DNA of 64,000 nucleotides from Hyphomicrobiales bacterium. Lineage in GTDB: Bacteria > Pseudomonadota > Alphaproteobacteria > Rhizobiales > Methyloligellaceae. This document shows, one piece after another, positions 24,651 through 33,393 of this stretch. The notes under the pieces were generated by a model. That model was not told where the DNA came from and ran no database searches. It was given only the letters and a program-made list of their open reading frames with translations. Numbering within the stretch: position 1 is the stretch's first letter; each line of letters opens with the position of its first letter. Location: NCBI GenBank assembly GCA_028280515.1, contig JANQLP010000155.1, forward strand, positions 38,119-102,118, written 5' to 3'. The position numbers and the translations under genes are program-made.

Positions 24651-24778
24651 GACCTGACGGCAACCGGTTGAAAGTGTTGCGCTGCGCGTGAATTGCTAAA
24701 GTCGGGATTGGGTTCCGGGAGAGCGACCAGATCAACTGGCGCGAAGTGGCCCCCGCACGGATGCGGGGGCCGTTTTTG
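24651..24778 (+). ncRNA. Candidate small RNA ending in a strong terminator
   Basis: The 128-base gap between two minus-strand genes ends in a textbook plus-strand intrinsic terminator (24748-24777) with no plus-strand gene upstream. This is what a small RNA gene looks like. A possible promoter, TTGAAA near 24669 with TGCTAA about 20 bases on, is off the ideal spacing. The boundaries are approximate and no known RNA family is recognised. Confidence 0.4.
24748..24777 (+). terminator. Intrinsic terminator, plus strand
   Basis: A perfect ten-base stem (GGCCCCCGCA with TGCGGGGGCC, loop CGGA) is followed by G and five T on the plus strand. On the minus strand the same hairpin, right after the peroxidase stop, lacks a U-tract. 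Confidence 0.75.
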
Positions 24779-25819
24779 CTAGCGTGAGATCTCGGCGGTC
24801 GGCCGCGGCGTGGTGGCGGTTTCCGCGGGCAACATTGGCAGCGTGACATCGGGGACTTTGCCCGTCAGGCTGTTCAGGAAGGCAACGAGGGCGTCTGCGT
24901 CCTCATCGCTCAGTTCCTTGCCGAGTTGCGACTCCGCCATGATCTGGACGGCAACCTTCAGGTCCCAAACCTTGCCGGAGTGGAAGTAGGGTGCCGTGAC
25001 CGACACATTGCGGAGCGGCGATGCTCTGAACACATACTCGTCATCGATCGTCTCGGTGACCTGGAAGCGTCCCTTGTCACCCGGAGGCAGAATGTCCGCG
25101 CCGGGCTTCTCGATCAGGCCGAACGGGTAATATCCGTGGCCACCGAGGTTGACGCCCTTGTGGCAAGCTGCGCACCCCTTGTCGATGAACAGCGCCAGTC
25201 CCTTTTTCGCCTCAGGCGTCAAGGCGTCGTCATTACCGTTCAGGAACGCATCGAACGGAGCAGGTGTGATCAATGTGGCTTCGAAGGCCTCGATGGCCTT
25301 GGCCATGTTGTCGAAATTCACCGGCTTGTCTTCCTCGGGAAAGGCTTCCGAGAACCACTGCACGTACTGCGGCATGCTCCCGAGTGTCTTGACGACGTTT
25401 TCCGGTGTGTTGGCCATTTCGACCCCGGCCTGGATCGGGCCCTTGGCCTGTTCCTTCAGGTCTTCGGCGCGGCCGTCCCAGAACTGCGCTTCGTTGAGCA
25501 CCGAGTTAAAGACGGTCGGTGAATTGCGCGGTCCCTTTTGCCAGCCGTGACCGATCGACGTTTCCAGATTGTCATCGCCACCTGTCGTCAGGTTGTGGCA
25601 CGAGTAACAACTGAAAACGCCCGAGGCGGAAAGTCTCGGATCAAAGAAGAGTGCCTTCCCCAACTCGATCTTTTCCGCAGTGATGGGATTGTCCCTGACA
25701 CTTGGAATCGTGGACGGCAGTGGCTTGAAAAGCTCAAGTGCTTGTTCACGCAATTCATTTGCTTGCGCCATGCCGACCCACAATGTGGATGCCAGGACTA
25801 ATGAGATGAAACGCTTCAT
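24779..25819 (-). CDS. ccpA: Di-haem cytochrome c peroxidase (CcpA/MauG family)
   Basis: Periplasmic di-haem enzyme that reduces H2O2 using electrons from c-type cytochromes. 346 residues: signal peptide (MKRFISLVLASTLWVGMAQA), the high-potential haem motif CYSCH near residue 71 and the low-potential haem motif CAACH near 215, with the FDPRLSASGVFSC and QFWDGRAEDLKEQA segments of classical CcpA. AGGAGG precedes the ATG at 25819. An FNR-type palindrome lies 54 bases upstream of the start, consistent with induction at low oxygen. The C terminus has a short polar extension. Confidence 0.92.
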   Translation of the reverse strand: MKRFISLVLASTLWVGMAQANELREQALELFKPLPSTIPSVRDNPITAEKIELGKALFFDPRLSASGVFSCYSCHNLTTGGDDNLETSIGHGWQKGPRNSPTVFNSVLNEAQFWDGRAEDLKEQAKGPIQAGVEMANTPENVVKTLGSMPQYVQWFSEAFPEEDKPVNFDNMAKAIEAFEATLITPAPFDAFLNGNDDALTPEAKKGLALFIDKGCAACHKGVNLGGHGYYPFGLIEKPGADILPPGDKGRFQVTETIDDEYVFRASPLRNVSVTAPYFHSGKVWDLKVAVQIMAESQLGKELSDEDADALVAFLNSLTGKVPDVTLPMLPAETATTPRPTAEISR

Positions 25820-25872
25820 CGAAACCTCCTGTCGTGGTGACTGGAAGTTTCGCGATTTCAACGGGAAAGACC

Positions 25873-25886
25873 CTGATTTAGATCAG
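25873..25886. promoter_or_regulatory. FNR/FnrL-type box upstream of cytochrome c peroxidase
   Basis: CTGAT-TTAG-ATCAG fits the FNR consensus TTGAT-N4-ATCAA with one mismatch in each half and is perfectly symmetrical. It sits 54 bases before the peroxidase ATG, where an activator site at about -41 would fall. Confidence 0.65.
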
Positions 25887-26031
25887 TTCTAAACTGCGGC
25901 ATGGCGCCGCAAGGCACTCCTCGACCACAAATCCGGGTGCGCTGCGGGCCGGATCTGTCGGCCCGACAGCGCTTTCAAGAACTCCTCCGAAAACGGAGAG
26001 ATTGTAGGAGGTCCCAACTGTCACCGGGTCT

Positions 26032-26325
26032 TTACCGACCGATTTTTCCGCCTTTGAACAGAGGGGTACATTTCCATCCGTTCCAGAACCAGTTGTCGGG
26101 ACAGGTCCGGTGCAGGCGGGTCGGAGGAACCTGTTGGGGCCGCATTTGCGGCACGGTCTTTTGCTGCTGGTAGCCCCGCATCACGGCAGTACTGTTCCCC
26201 GGGTTGACGGCAACGCCTGGCCCCGTGAGGCCGGGGCTCCGTTCGCCCGCATTTGCCGCGTTCATCAGGGCGGTCGTTGTGAGCGCCAGGACACCGAGTG
26301 CCTTTAGGATGTGGTTGGTCCGCAT
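26032..26325 (-). CDS. Small secreted protein with disulfide-like cysteine pair
   Basis: 97 residues: signal peptide (MRTNHILKALGVLALTTTAL, processed near ANAGE), a Gln/Pro-rich linker (QQQKTVPQMRPQQVPP) and a C-terminal CPDNWFWNGWKC loop with an aromatic core flanked by two cysteines, likely a small disulfide-closed knob. AAAGGGAGAGG precedes the ATG. No named family recognised; presumably periplasmic or extracellular. Confidence 0.65.
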   Translation of the reverse strand: MRTNHILKALGVLALTTTALMNAANAGERSPGLTGPGVAVNPGNSTAVMRGYQQQKTVPQMRPQQVPPTRLHRTCPDNWFWNGWKCTPLFKGGKIGR

Positions 26326-26534
26326 TTTTCCTCTCCCTTTGCGGTTTGAAACCGAGCCCGTCCGGGCTCGCGACTCATTAGTCGCTGTGAGAAGCAAAAA
26401 GGTTCAGCGCAGACAGACATATGGTCGGTCGATTCAAGTGGGAGGCAGTGTGCATTCGAAAGGGTACGGGGAATAAAGCGGGTGGGCCGCCGTTGTCTCG
26501 TCGTGACACTTCCGTGACATGGAAAGGATGCGCC

Positions 26535-28403
26535 GTGACATCATCCGCATATGCCGTTGAACTGATTGATGCAAACCGGGCCGGCTCCGGGTGGCCGCAG
26601 GGGCCGACCGGGCGACCCGGCACACAGTTGTTCGTTTCCGTCTTCCGGCATCTGCCGGCAATCGCCATCGGTGCGGTTATCGTTGTCGGCGCCTGGTTCC
26701 TGCCGGAGAGCATTGGCACCAGCGCGAAGATGGCGCTTGCCATCACCGGTCTTGCGATCGTCGGCTGGACGGCAACGCCGCTTCCAGACTCTGTGGTCGC
26801 CGTCGCAGCGGCGCTACTGTTGGTGGTTACGGGCGTGCTGCCTGAGAAACAGCTCTACAGCGCGCTCGGCAGCGAGCTGATCTGGCTTCTGGTGGCCGCA
26901 TTCGTGATCGCCGCCGTGGTCAAGGGCAGTGGTCTGATGGAGCGTCTGGCGTTTGCCGCGGTCCGGCCGTTTTCCGGGATCACTGCGTTCTTTCATGCGA
27001 TCGCGTTCGTCATTTCGATAACGGCGTTCCTTATTCCTTCCACGTCGGGCAGGGCGGCCCTCCTGTTGCCGGTCTACATGGCGCTTGCCGAACGCATGCC
27101 CGGCGCCCCGTCACGGCGCGCGCTGGCGCTGCTGTTCCCGACGGTGATCCTGTTGTCCGCAGGCGGTTCGATGATCGGTGCCGGCGCTCACTTCGTTGCC
27201 GTCGAGGCAATCTACCGGGCCGCAGACGTGTCGATCGGATACATCGACTGGCTGTTGCTGGCCTTTCCCTTGACCTTGCTGGCGAGCCACGCGGCCGTTG
27301 CGCTCATCATTGCGTTGTTCGTTCCAAAGGACGAGCGGCGCGCTGTGCTCTCACGGCCCTCACGCGCTTCCGCACCTCTCAGCAAGAAGGAGCTCCGAAT
27401 TGGCATTGCGCTGGCGGTAATTGTTACCTTGTGGCTGACCGCGCCCTGGCACGGCATGGGCATTGCGCTGGTCGCATTCGGCGGCGCGATTGTGCTGCTG
27501 ACCAGCCTGTTCAACTCCGAAAAGCCGAAAGAGGTGTTCCGGAAGGTTGAGGTGGAACTGTTGATCTTTCTGGCGGCCACTTTCGTCATCGCCGACGCCG
27601 TCATCCTCTCCGGCGCGAGCACCTGGATGGCGCAAGGAGCGATGGCGTTGCTGCCGGAGCGCGCGACAGCGTCGTTGCCTCTCATCGTTATCTTCCTGAC
27701 CGTGATCGCGGTGCTCTCGCATCTCGTCATAAACTCGCGCACCGCTCGTGCCGCCGTGCTCATTCCCGCACTTTCTCTGCCTATCGCAGGTTTCGGTCAC
27801 GACGTGACGCTCATGGTCCTGGTCACGGTGCTCGGGACCGGTTTCTGCCAGACCCTCATGGTGAGCGCCAAGCCGGTGGTGATCTTCGGGAACGCCCAAG
27901 GCACGACCTTCACGCAGTCTGACCTGACACGGCTGGCCATCCCGCTTTTGCCGATCAAGGCTCTGCTGATCATCGGCTTCGCGCTGTTTGTCTGGCCGCA
28001 TCAGCTCCCCACACCACAACCTGCCGACACCAAAGTTGCACACGTGCATGACCTTGCCTCAATTCCAGCCGCGCGCGCCGCGCCGGCGGCGGATCCTGAG
28101 CCCGTTCTGGCGGGAGCGCTGTGCACCCGCCCGCAATTGCAGACGGTCATGCTGGCGACCATTCGCGAGCGAAAAATGTGGGCGTCCGGCTGGTGGCATG
28201 TCTGGGACCGCCTGAAGCGTGATGGTTTCAGGGTCGAGCGCGGTCCGGTGAAACAGATCTATCGCGCCGAGAACATGGTGCTGCTGCGCCCCAACTCTAC
28301 ACGTCTTGCGGCGGGCGATCTCGCGCCGGAGAGCGTTGCCGCAGCCCGCGCCGCATGTGCCGATCCCATCCCCGCTCCACGCCCAAACCCCCGGCGGGCG
28401 TGA
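26535..28403 (+). CDS. SLC13 (DASS) family permease with extra C-terminal domain
   Basis: Sodium-coupled-type carrier of 622 residues with about 12 hydrophobic segments. Conserved DASS features include the SGRAALLLPVYMALAER segment near residue 170 and NSRTARAAVLIPALSLPIAG near 400, a pair of Ser/Thr-Asn/Arg-containing hairpins equivalent to the ion-binding SNT-type motifs. After the last helix (about residue 495) there is an unusual soluble extension of about 125 residues. The GTG start at 26535 has GGAAAGGA six bases upstream; an upstream ATG would add unrelated sequence. Downstream lies a glycerate kinase, so a C4/C3 hydroxy-acid substrate is plausible. Confidence 0.8.
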   Translation: MTSSAYAVELIDANRAGSGWPQGPTGRPGTQLFVSVFRHLPAIAIGAVIVVGAWFLPESIGTSAKMALAITGLAIVGWTATPLPDSVVAVAAALLLVVTGVLPEKQLYSALGSELIWLLVAAFVIAAVVKGSGLMERLAFAAVRPFSGITAFFHAIAFVISITAFLIPSTSGRAALLLPVYMALAERMPGAPSRRALALLFPTVILLSAGGSMIGAGAHFVAVEAIYRAADVSIGYIDWLLLAFPLTLLASHAAVALIIALFVPKDERRAVLSRPSRASAPLSKKELRIGIALAVIVTLWLTAPWHGMGIALVAFGGAIVLLTSLFNSEKPKEVFRKVEVELLIFLAATFVIADAVILSGASTWMAQGAMALLPERATASLPLIVIFLTVIAVLSHLVINSRTARAAVLIPALSLPIAGFGHDVTLMVLVTVLGTGFCQTLMVSAKPVVIFGNAQGTTFTQSDLTRLAIPLLPIKALLIIGFALFVWPHQLPTPQPADTKVAHVHDLASIPAARAAPAADPEPVLAGALCTRPQLQTVMLATIRERKMWASGWWHVWDRLKRDGFRVERGPVKQIYRAENMVLLRPNSTRLAAGDLAPESVAAARAACADPIPAPRPNPRRA

Positions 28404-28422
28404 ACGAGGGGAGTGGATGATC

Positions 28423-28457
28423 GCCTCGCGGAGAGAAATCCCGCGGGGCGGTTTTTT
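28423..28457 (+). terminator. Intrinsic terminator between permease and glycerate kinase
   Basis: Stem GCCTCGCGG with CCGCGGGGC (one G-U pair), nine-base loop, then GG and six T. It lies 19 bases after the permease stop, so the kinase is probably either separately promoted or subject to partial read-through. Confidence 0.65.
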
Positions 28458-28525
28458 GTCTGCGCCGGGAATAATTCCCATGCCCGGCCGTTGTCGTTCC
28501 AAACAGCACAGGAGAGCAAAGGCCC

Positions 28526-29755
28526 ATGTGTATCAACATCTTGATTGCCCCGTCCGGATTCAAGGAATCGCTCGGCGTGGATGATGTCGTCAAAGCCATA
28601 TCGAAAGGTGTGAAGGCGGCCTTGCCGTCAGCCCGGGTTTTGAAAGCGCCGATGGTCGATGGCGGAGAAGGCTTCACCCATGGACTCGTGAAGGCGACAG
28701 GCGGAACAGTGAAGAAGGTGAGGGTGACAGGTCCGGTCGGCAAGCCGGTGGACAGTTTTTTCGGGTTTCTCGGCACCCGGGGTCCGAAGACGGCGGTCAT
28801 TGAAATGGCCGCGGCGGCCGGGCTTAGCCTGGTGCCGCGCGACTTGCGCGACCCGACATCCACTACCAGCTTCGGTGTCGGCGAGCTCATTCTGGCCGCC
28901 CTGGAAACGGGCGTGGAACGGATCCTGCTCGGCTGCGGTGACAGCGGCATCAATGACGGCGGCGCCGGCATGGCGCAGGCGCTCGGCGCGCGGCTGCTGG
29001 ATGAGTCGGGAGAGGAAATCGGCCGCGGTGGCGCGGAGCTTGTGCGTCTTGCCCGGATCGAAACGGACGGTATCGACCCGCGTCTGGAACACGTGCCCGT
29101 CGACGCCGCCGTGAACTGGCACAATGTGTTGTTGGGACCGAGGGGCGTCGCCCGGGTGTTCGGCCCCCAGAAAGGCGCGAACGAAACGCAGGTGGTCGTG
29201 CTCGAGCAGGCGTTGGAGACCTATGCGGCACGGCTGAAGGCCGACCTCGGCCTCGACATCGGTCACGCCAACGGGTCGGGCGCATCAGGCGGCCTCGGCA
29301 CGGGGCTCGTTGCCTTCGCCGGCGCGCGATTGCATCCGCGGTTCGATATCGTCATGCAGTACCTGAACTTCGAAGCCATGCTCGGACAGGCTGACCTCGT
29401 GATCACAGCGGAAGGCTCGCTGGACCGTCAGAGTCCCTATGGCAAGGTGCCGTGCGAAGTGGCGCGGCGCGCGCGGGCCCACGGTATCCCCACCATCGCC
29501 CTCGCCGGAACCCTCGGACCCGGCGTCAGGCAGACCTTTGCTGCGGGCATCGACGCCTGTGCATCCATCATCAAGCGACCCTGTACGCTCGAGAAGGCCA
29601 TCGACAAGGGCGAGAAGCTTCTGCGCCGCGCAACAGAAGACGCGATGCGGATGATTCTGGTCGGCATGCGACTGAACACTGATGTTCACCTGAAGCGGGA
29701 GGCGTTTGACAGGGCGCACTCCGGTGCGCCCTCCGCTTCCGCCACGCGGCATTGA
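28526..29755 (+). CDS. glxK: Glycerate kinase (GlxK/GarK, type I)
   Basis: Phosphorylates D-glycerate to 2-phosphoglycerate, feeding glyoxylate and tartronate-type catabolism into lower glycolysis. 409 residues with the family N terminus (LIAPSGFKESLGVDDVVKAI), the DGGEGFTH motif (about 44-51), the conserved GCGDSGINDGGAGMAQALGA (about 133-152), and the VITAEGSLDRQSPYGKVP segment near residue 292. A GGAGAGCAAAGG run precedes the ATG. Sits behind the SLC13 permease and a terminator. The last residues beyond the core are longer than in most family members. Confidence 0.93.
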   Translation: MCINILIAPSGFKESLGVDDVVKAISKGVKAALPSARVLKAPMVDGGEGFTHGLVKATGGTVKKVRVTGPVGKPVDSFFGFLGTRGPKTAVIEMAAAAGLSLVPRDLRDPTSTTSFGVGELILAALETGVERILLGCGDSGINDGGAGMAQALGARLLDESGEEIGRGGAELVRLARIETDGIDPRLEHVPVDAAVNWHNVLLGPRGVARVFGPQKGANETQVVVLEQALETYAARLKADLGLDIGHANGSGASGGLGTGLVAFAGARLHPRFDIVMQYLNFEAMLGQADLVITAEGSLDRQSPYGKVPCEVARRARAHGIPTIALAGTLGPGVRQTFAAGIDACASIIKRPCTLEKAIDKGEKLLRRATEDAMRMILVGMRLNTDVHLKREAFDRAHSGAPSASATRH

Positions 29756-30184
29756 GGGGTGCTTCGACCTCTGGAGCATCACGGTCACTTCGATGACGCG
29801 ATTGTCCGCTTCGCTTGAGAAGCGGACAGGTGAGGGGGAAGGCCAGGGCGTGCGCCCGTCTCGCGCCGATACCGCGCCCTGGCCGACCTTCCCGAACTTC
29901 AGGCGTGCACGGAGGTGGCGATGTCAGCTTCAGCCTATCGCAACTGTCCTCTTTATCAGCGTCTTGCATGAACCTCTTGTCCTGCTCCCGCGACCAACCC
30001 ACATGAGGTCTGAAGAGAAAACGGCAGAGACATGCAAAATTTGCTGATCGTGCTGGCAGAAGTGGTGCACGCGCTGCTTCAGGGAAACCAGCCGGCAAAA
30101 CTCAAGGATAGAACGGACCGTACTGAACGGAACGCAAAAAACGGACATCGTTGAGCGCATCCAGGCGCGCGCTAAAGGTCAGTG
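29756..30184. other. Long intergenic gap with no firm gene
   Basis: 429 bases between converging genes. I see no tRNA, terminator or repeat. A 40-residue plus-strand frame (30032-30154, MQNLLIVLAEVVHALLQGNQ then Lys/Arg/Asp-rich) is open but lacks a good ribosome binding site; not called as a gene. Confidence 0.5.
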
Positions 30185-31831
30185 CTACTCCAGGTCGGTG
30201 GTTCGTGTCGCGGGCTCGCCGTCGGGCGTCAAGGACCCCCTGTAACGCACGATCAATCCCTGTCCGAGAGGCGCACTCAGAGCGACGTCGAAATGAAACG
30301 TTCCGTTCGTGACATATTCACGAGCGTCACTTGCCGGGAGAAGAAGACGCGGGATCGCGATGCCTGCAAACCAGCCCCGGCGCACCGGTAAATGCATGAC
30401 GCCGTTCGCCGCCGGCAACTCCACCTCGAAGGTGAACAGCCAGAAACGCTCCCGGTAGCTGTAAGGCGTCGCGGAGGGCGTCAAACAGGAACGGAAGACC
30501 TGCCCGTCGAAACTCCGCTCCCAAATCTCTCCGTCCTCTGTCCGGGTCTTGGTGACGGTCAAAGGTACATTGTCACCAGCGGCGGGAAAGCCGACGAACC
30601 AGGCGGTGAAACGCGCCAGCCAAGATGTGCCACGGGCCACCTGAGCCGTGCCTGAAAAGCTCTCGACGTCCTGTACGTCGTGGAGCGCCCGCGCTTCCGG
30701 CGCCAACGACGTCCACCTCTCCCGAAGCGCTGACTGAAACAGACCGGGACGGTCATGTTCGCTTGTTGCGGTCGAGACCGCGATATCGGACAGCGCCGCT
30801 TCAATGTCGGCAAGCGGGATTTCCGACAGACACGGACGCGCGCCCGGCGCAACCTTGTCGGGTGCGCGCAGCAATGTCCGTGCAACGATGCACGGAACGT
30901 AGGGGCCATCGCCGGCTTCCGCGATCAGCCGCCAGATCCGTTGATGGATCGTCCCGTTCACTTTCCCGGTGACTGCCACCTGCATAGCTCCACGGTCCGA
31001 CCCGAAAGGCAGCAACAGGTCGGAAAGCCACTTCATGAAACGTGCGCGCGCCGGCGTGACCCTGATGGGAACAAGCTGTCTGAGCCGGCGAAGCACGGAA
31101 AGCCCGGCATTCAGGACGTCAAGCTCCATTCCGGCGCGGAACATCACCGAGCGCGCGCGGAATGCGTCTGGAAAGAGCTTGATGTCCGGGACACTGATGA
31201 AATAGCCGGCGCGCTTCAGTCCGGGAGCGAGCTCGAACACGCGTTTGTCGGTCCAGCAAACCGTATCCCGCCACATGCCGCCCCGCCACACCGGCGAGGC
31301 GAGGCCGACCTGTCCGACGATGCTTGTGATGACCGAAACGCCGCGCGGTGCGCGGTTGCCCGGAAGGATGGCGATGTCGATCAACAGAATCTCGTCAAGA
31401 CCGGGCGAGAGTGCCGCAACCACGGCAGAAGACAGGCCCGGCACACTGGAGGCACCGGAGAGCACCCAGCAGCCTGCGCGTTCGGCGTCGCTGTCCAGTG
31501 CGGCAATTCCGGCGGTGAAGTCGGCGTCATCGGAAAGATCGAGATAGTTGACACCGGCCTCGATGCAGGTATGGACCACTCGGTAGGGTTCGCGTCCATA
31601 CAACTGGTACGGTCCGGCAGCATCGATAACCACATCCGGTTTGCGGTCGAAGACAGGTTGCAGATCGCCGCGCAAATCAACCTGGATTGGTTGTGCACCG
31701 AGCTTTCGCGCGCAGGCTTGCGCCTTCTTGAGGTTGCGGCCCGCTATCCAGACCATGTGGCCGTCCCTGATGAGGAGCTCGGCAAGCAGGGCGCCGAAGA
31801 CGCCATAGCCGCCAAGGATGACGACCTTCAT
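30185..31831 (-). CDS. Saccharopine dehydrogenase-like protein with DUF4166 domain
   Basis: 548 residues. N-terminal Rossmann NAD(P)-binding domain with VVILGGYGVFGALLAELL at residues 3-20 and the family segment VIDAAGPYQLYG near 68, as in bacterial saccharopine-dehydrogenase/trans-acting-enoyl-reductase relatives. The C-terminal ~180 residues (from PAAGDNVPLTVTKTRTEDGE) match the DUF4166 type. Its ATG overlaps the stop of the upstream DCC protein (ATGA), so the two are coupled. This pair recurs together in other bacteria; the reaction is not known. Confidence 0.82.
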   Translation of the reverse strand: MKVVILGGYGVFGALLAELLIRDGHMVWIAGRNLKKAQACARKLGAQPIQVDLRGDLQPVFDRKPDVVIDAAGPYQLYGREPYRVVHTCIEAGVNYLDLSDDADFTAGIAALDSDAERAGCWVLSGASSVPGLSSAVVAALSPGLDEILLIDIAILPGNRAPRGVSVITSIVGQVGLASPVWRGGMWRDTVCWTDKRVFELAPGLKRAGYFISVPDIKLFPDAFRARSVMFRAGMELDVLNAGLSVLRRLRQLVPIRVTPARARFMKWLSDLLLPFGSDRGAMQVAVTGKVNGTIHQRIWRLIAEAGDGPYVPCIVARTLLRAPDKVAPGARPCLSEIPLADIEAALSDIAVSTATSEHDRPGLFQSALRERWTSLAPEARALHDVQDVESFSGTAQVARGTSWLARFTAWFVGFPAAGDNVPLTVTKTRTEDGEIWERSFDGQVFRSCLTPSATPYSYRERFWLFTFEVELPAANGVMHLPVRRGWFAGIAIPRLLLPASDAREYVTNGTFHFDVALSAPLGQGLIVRYRGSLTPDGEPATRTTDLE

Positions 31832-32292
31832 TCAACCAGCCGTGCACGAAAGTCAGGATCGGCGACCGCGCACATGTCCGTCTCACCGAATAGCCGATAC
31901 CGGCTGCGCGCGATCCGGCGGTAGAACCAGTCCTGCACCGGTCGCGGCAAGATGCGGAAAATCTGCAACACCCGACCGGGGCCGCCGAGGCGCGCACCGG
32001 CGCGAATAACACCGTCGAGGGACGTGTAGGCCCTGCCATCAACGAGATAGAGCCAGCTCTCGGGGTCGCCTGGGTCGAGCCCATAGTGCTTCAGGACCGC
32101 CTGTCCGGTGTCCGACTGGACACGGATAATCCTGAATTCGTTTGAGCGGTCGAACCGGGCGATCAGGCGGGCGCCTTTGGTACAGAGGACACAATTCCCG
32201 TCCATGAAGACGCGTGGACCGTTGTCGTCGAAATCTGGCACGGACGGGTCATGCCTATACGAGTATGCATCTCGTTGGGCATTCGCATGCAT
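31828..32292 (-). CDS. DCC-type thiol-disulfide oxidoreductase (DUF393)
   Basis: 154 residues. The family redox motif is present as FMDGNCVLCTKG near residue 30-41 (DxxCxxC), followed by the DUF393 core RIIRVQSDTGQAVLKHYGL and the terminal YRRIARSRYRLFG block. The ATG at 32292 is supported by GAGG seven bases upstream; other in-frame starts lie further up. Translationally coupled to the saccharopine-dehydrogenase-like gene by ATGA. Predicted cytoplasmic thiol-redox partner. Confidence 0.85.
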   Translation of the reverse strand: MHANAQRDAYSYRHDPSVPDFDDNGPRVFMDGNCVLCTKGARLIARFDRSNEFRIIRVQSDTGQAVLKHYGLDPGDPESWLYLVDGRAYTSLDGVIRAGARLGGPGRVLQIFRILPRPVQDWFYRRIARSRYRLFGETDMCAVADPDFRARLVE

Positions 32293-32527
32293 CTGATACC
32301 TCGGCACGTGCGTTGCTATGAAAACCTGATTGGCACTCAGGACATGGCAAGATGGTGTCATCTCGTGCAGAGATTTCAAGTGTTCTGGTGCCCAGTGTCG
32401 CTGTCTTTTTTCTGCGGTGCGTTATGCAGTTATTTTTTAACCGATCAATATAGATTTGTAATGTTCGGCCCCTCGCATTCGGGCCATAGATATGTTTGAC
32501 TTTTTAGGATTCGAGCGGGGTGCCGGC

Positions 32528-33274
32528 ATGAGCAAAAACGCCACGGCAGTGACGAACCCACTTCACGATTTCCTGGTCAGCCTGGAAGACGCGAAGACAG
32601 TTGACGAAGCCTGGGCCAAGACGCTCGTACATGCGCGCAACCTCGGAGCGCATCACATCGGCGTACAGGTTTTTACCGAAGGCGCCACGGCGTGGCGGAA
32701 GTGGTCGACGCCGAAGTGGATCGAGGAGATGTACGAGGAGACTGTGTATCCGGCCTTCGACCCGAAGCTGGAGCACTGTCGCCGAAGCCTGACACCTTAT
32801 TTCTACGAAAAGGGTTTCTGGGACCGCGATCCCTTTCTGCCCGAGCCCCGGCGGTTGCTGGATGAGGAGCTTGTCAGTGTCGGCAACCGGGCAGCAGTGG
32901 CCTTTCCGAACCACACCGCGTCGCGTCAGGGCTGGGGCTACTTCGCCTTCACAGGCAATATGGAGCGTGCCGAATTCGAGCGGCTGTATGCAGATCGCGG
33001 CAGCGAGTTGCAGCTCGCCGGTATCGGCGCGTTTAACCGGATTCGGATGCTGTTGAATGAGCAGGAAGCGACGCGGATCGGCATCACCAACCGCGAGCGC
33101 GAATGCCTGTTGTGGTTGAGCCGGGGCCTTCAATATGACCAGATCGCCGATCGCCTCGGTCTGCGCAAGGTGACGGTCGAGTTTCATATTGCCAAGGCGA
33201 AACGCAAGCTCGATGCGCGCACGCGCGAGCAGGCGCTCATCAATGCGGTGCAGTTGAATCTGCTGGATGTCTGA
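32528..33274 (+). CDS. LuxR family regulator with autoinducer-binding domain (solo)
   Basis: 248 residues: N-terminal autoinducer-binding domain (about 10-165, with the acyl-HSL-pocket type residues in WSTPKWIEEMYEETVYPAFD and GYFAFTGNMERAEF) and a C-terminal GerE helix-turn-helix (ITNRERECLLWLSRGLQYDQ, then LRKVTVEFHIAKAKRKL). No luxI-type synthase is visible anywhere in the window, so it is a solo. The ATG at 32528 has GGGGTG upstream; an ATG at 32492 is the alternative. A 20-base lux-box-like palindrome lies just downstream at 33309-33328. Confidence 0.88.
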   Translation: MSKNATAVTNPLHDFLVSLEDAKTVDEAWAKTLVHARNLGAHHIGVQVFTEGATAWRKWSTPKWIEEMYEETVYPAFDPKLEHCRRSLTPYFYEKGFWDRDPFLPEPRRLLDEELVSVGNRAAVAFPNHTASRQGWGYFAFTGNMERAEFERLYADRGSELQLAGIGAFNRIRMLLNEQEATRIGITNRERECLLWLSRGLQYDQIADRLGLRKVTVEFHIAKAKRKLDARTREQALINAVQLNLLDV

Positions 33275-33308
33275 AGAATGGACTGCGCCCCGCACTTTCC
33301 ATTGGCAC

Positions 33309-33328
33309 CCCTATGGATATCCATAGGT
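33309..33328. promoter_or_regulatory. Lux-box-like palindrome
   Basis: A 20-base element fitting NN-CT-N12-AG-NN, with a perfect 18-base palindrome inside (CCTATGGATATCCATAGG). It lies 35 bases after the luxR stop and 66 before the start of the next small gene, in a position to control that gene. LuxR-type proteins bind such symmetric sites. Confidence 0.5.
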
Positions 33329-33393
33329 TGTGCCTCCATACATCAGCCCGCAATCTGGCCAACTCCGCAGATTACGGACAGGTGGGTTTGTAG

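Noticed and set aside
29712..29733. Hairpin at the 3' end of the glycerate kinase gene as a terminator
   Set aside because: It lies inside the coding frame and lacks a following T-run.
30032..30154. 40-residue plus-strand ORF beginning MQNLLIVLAEVV
   Set aside because: No usable ribosome binding site and a Lys/Arg/Asp-rich random-looking second half. Left as an uncalled stretch.
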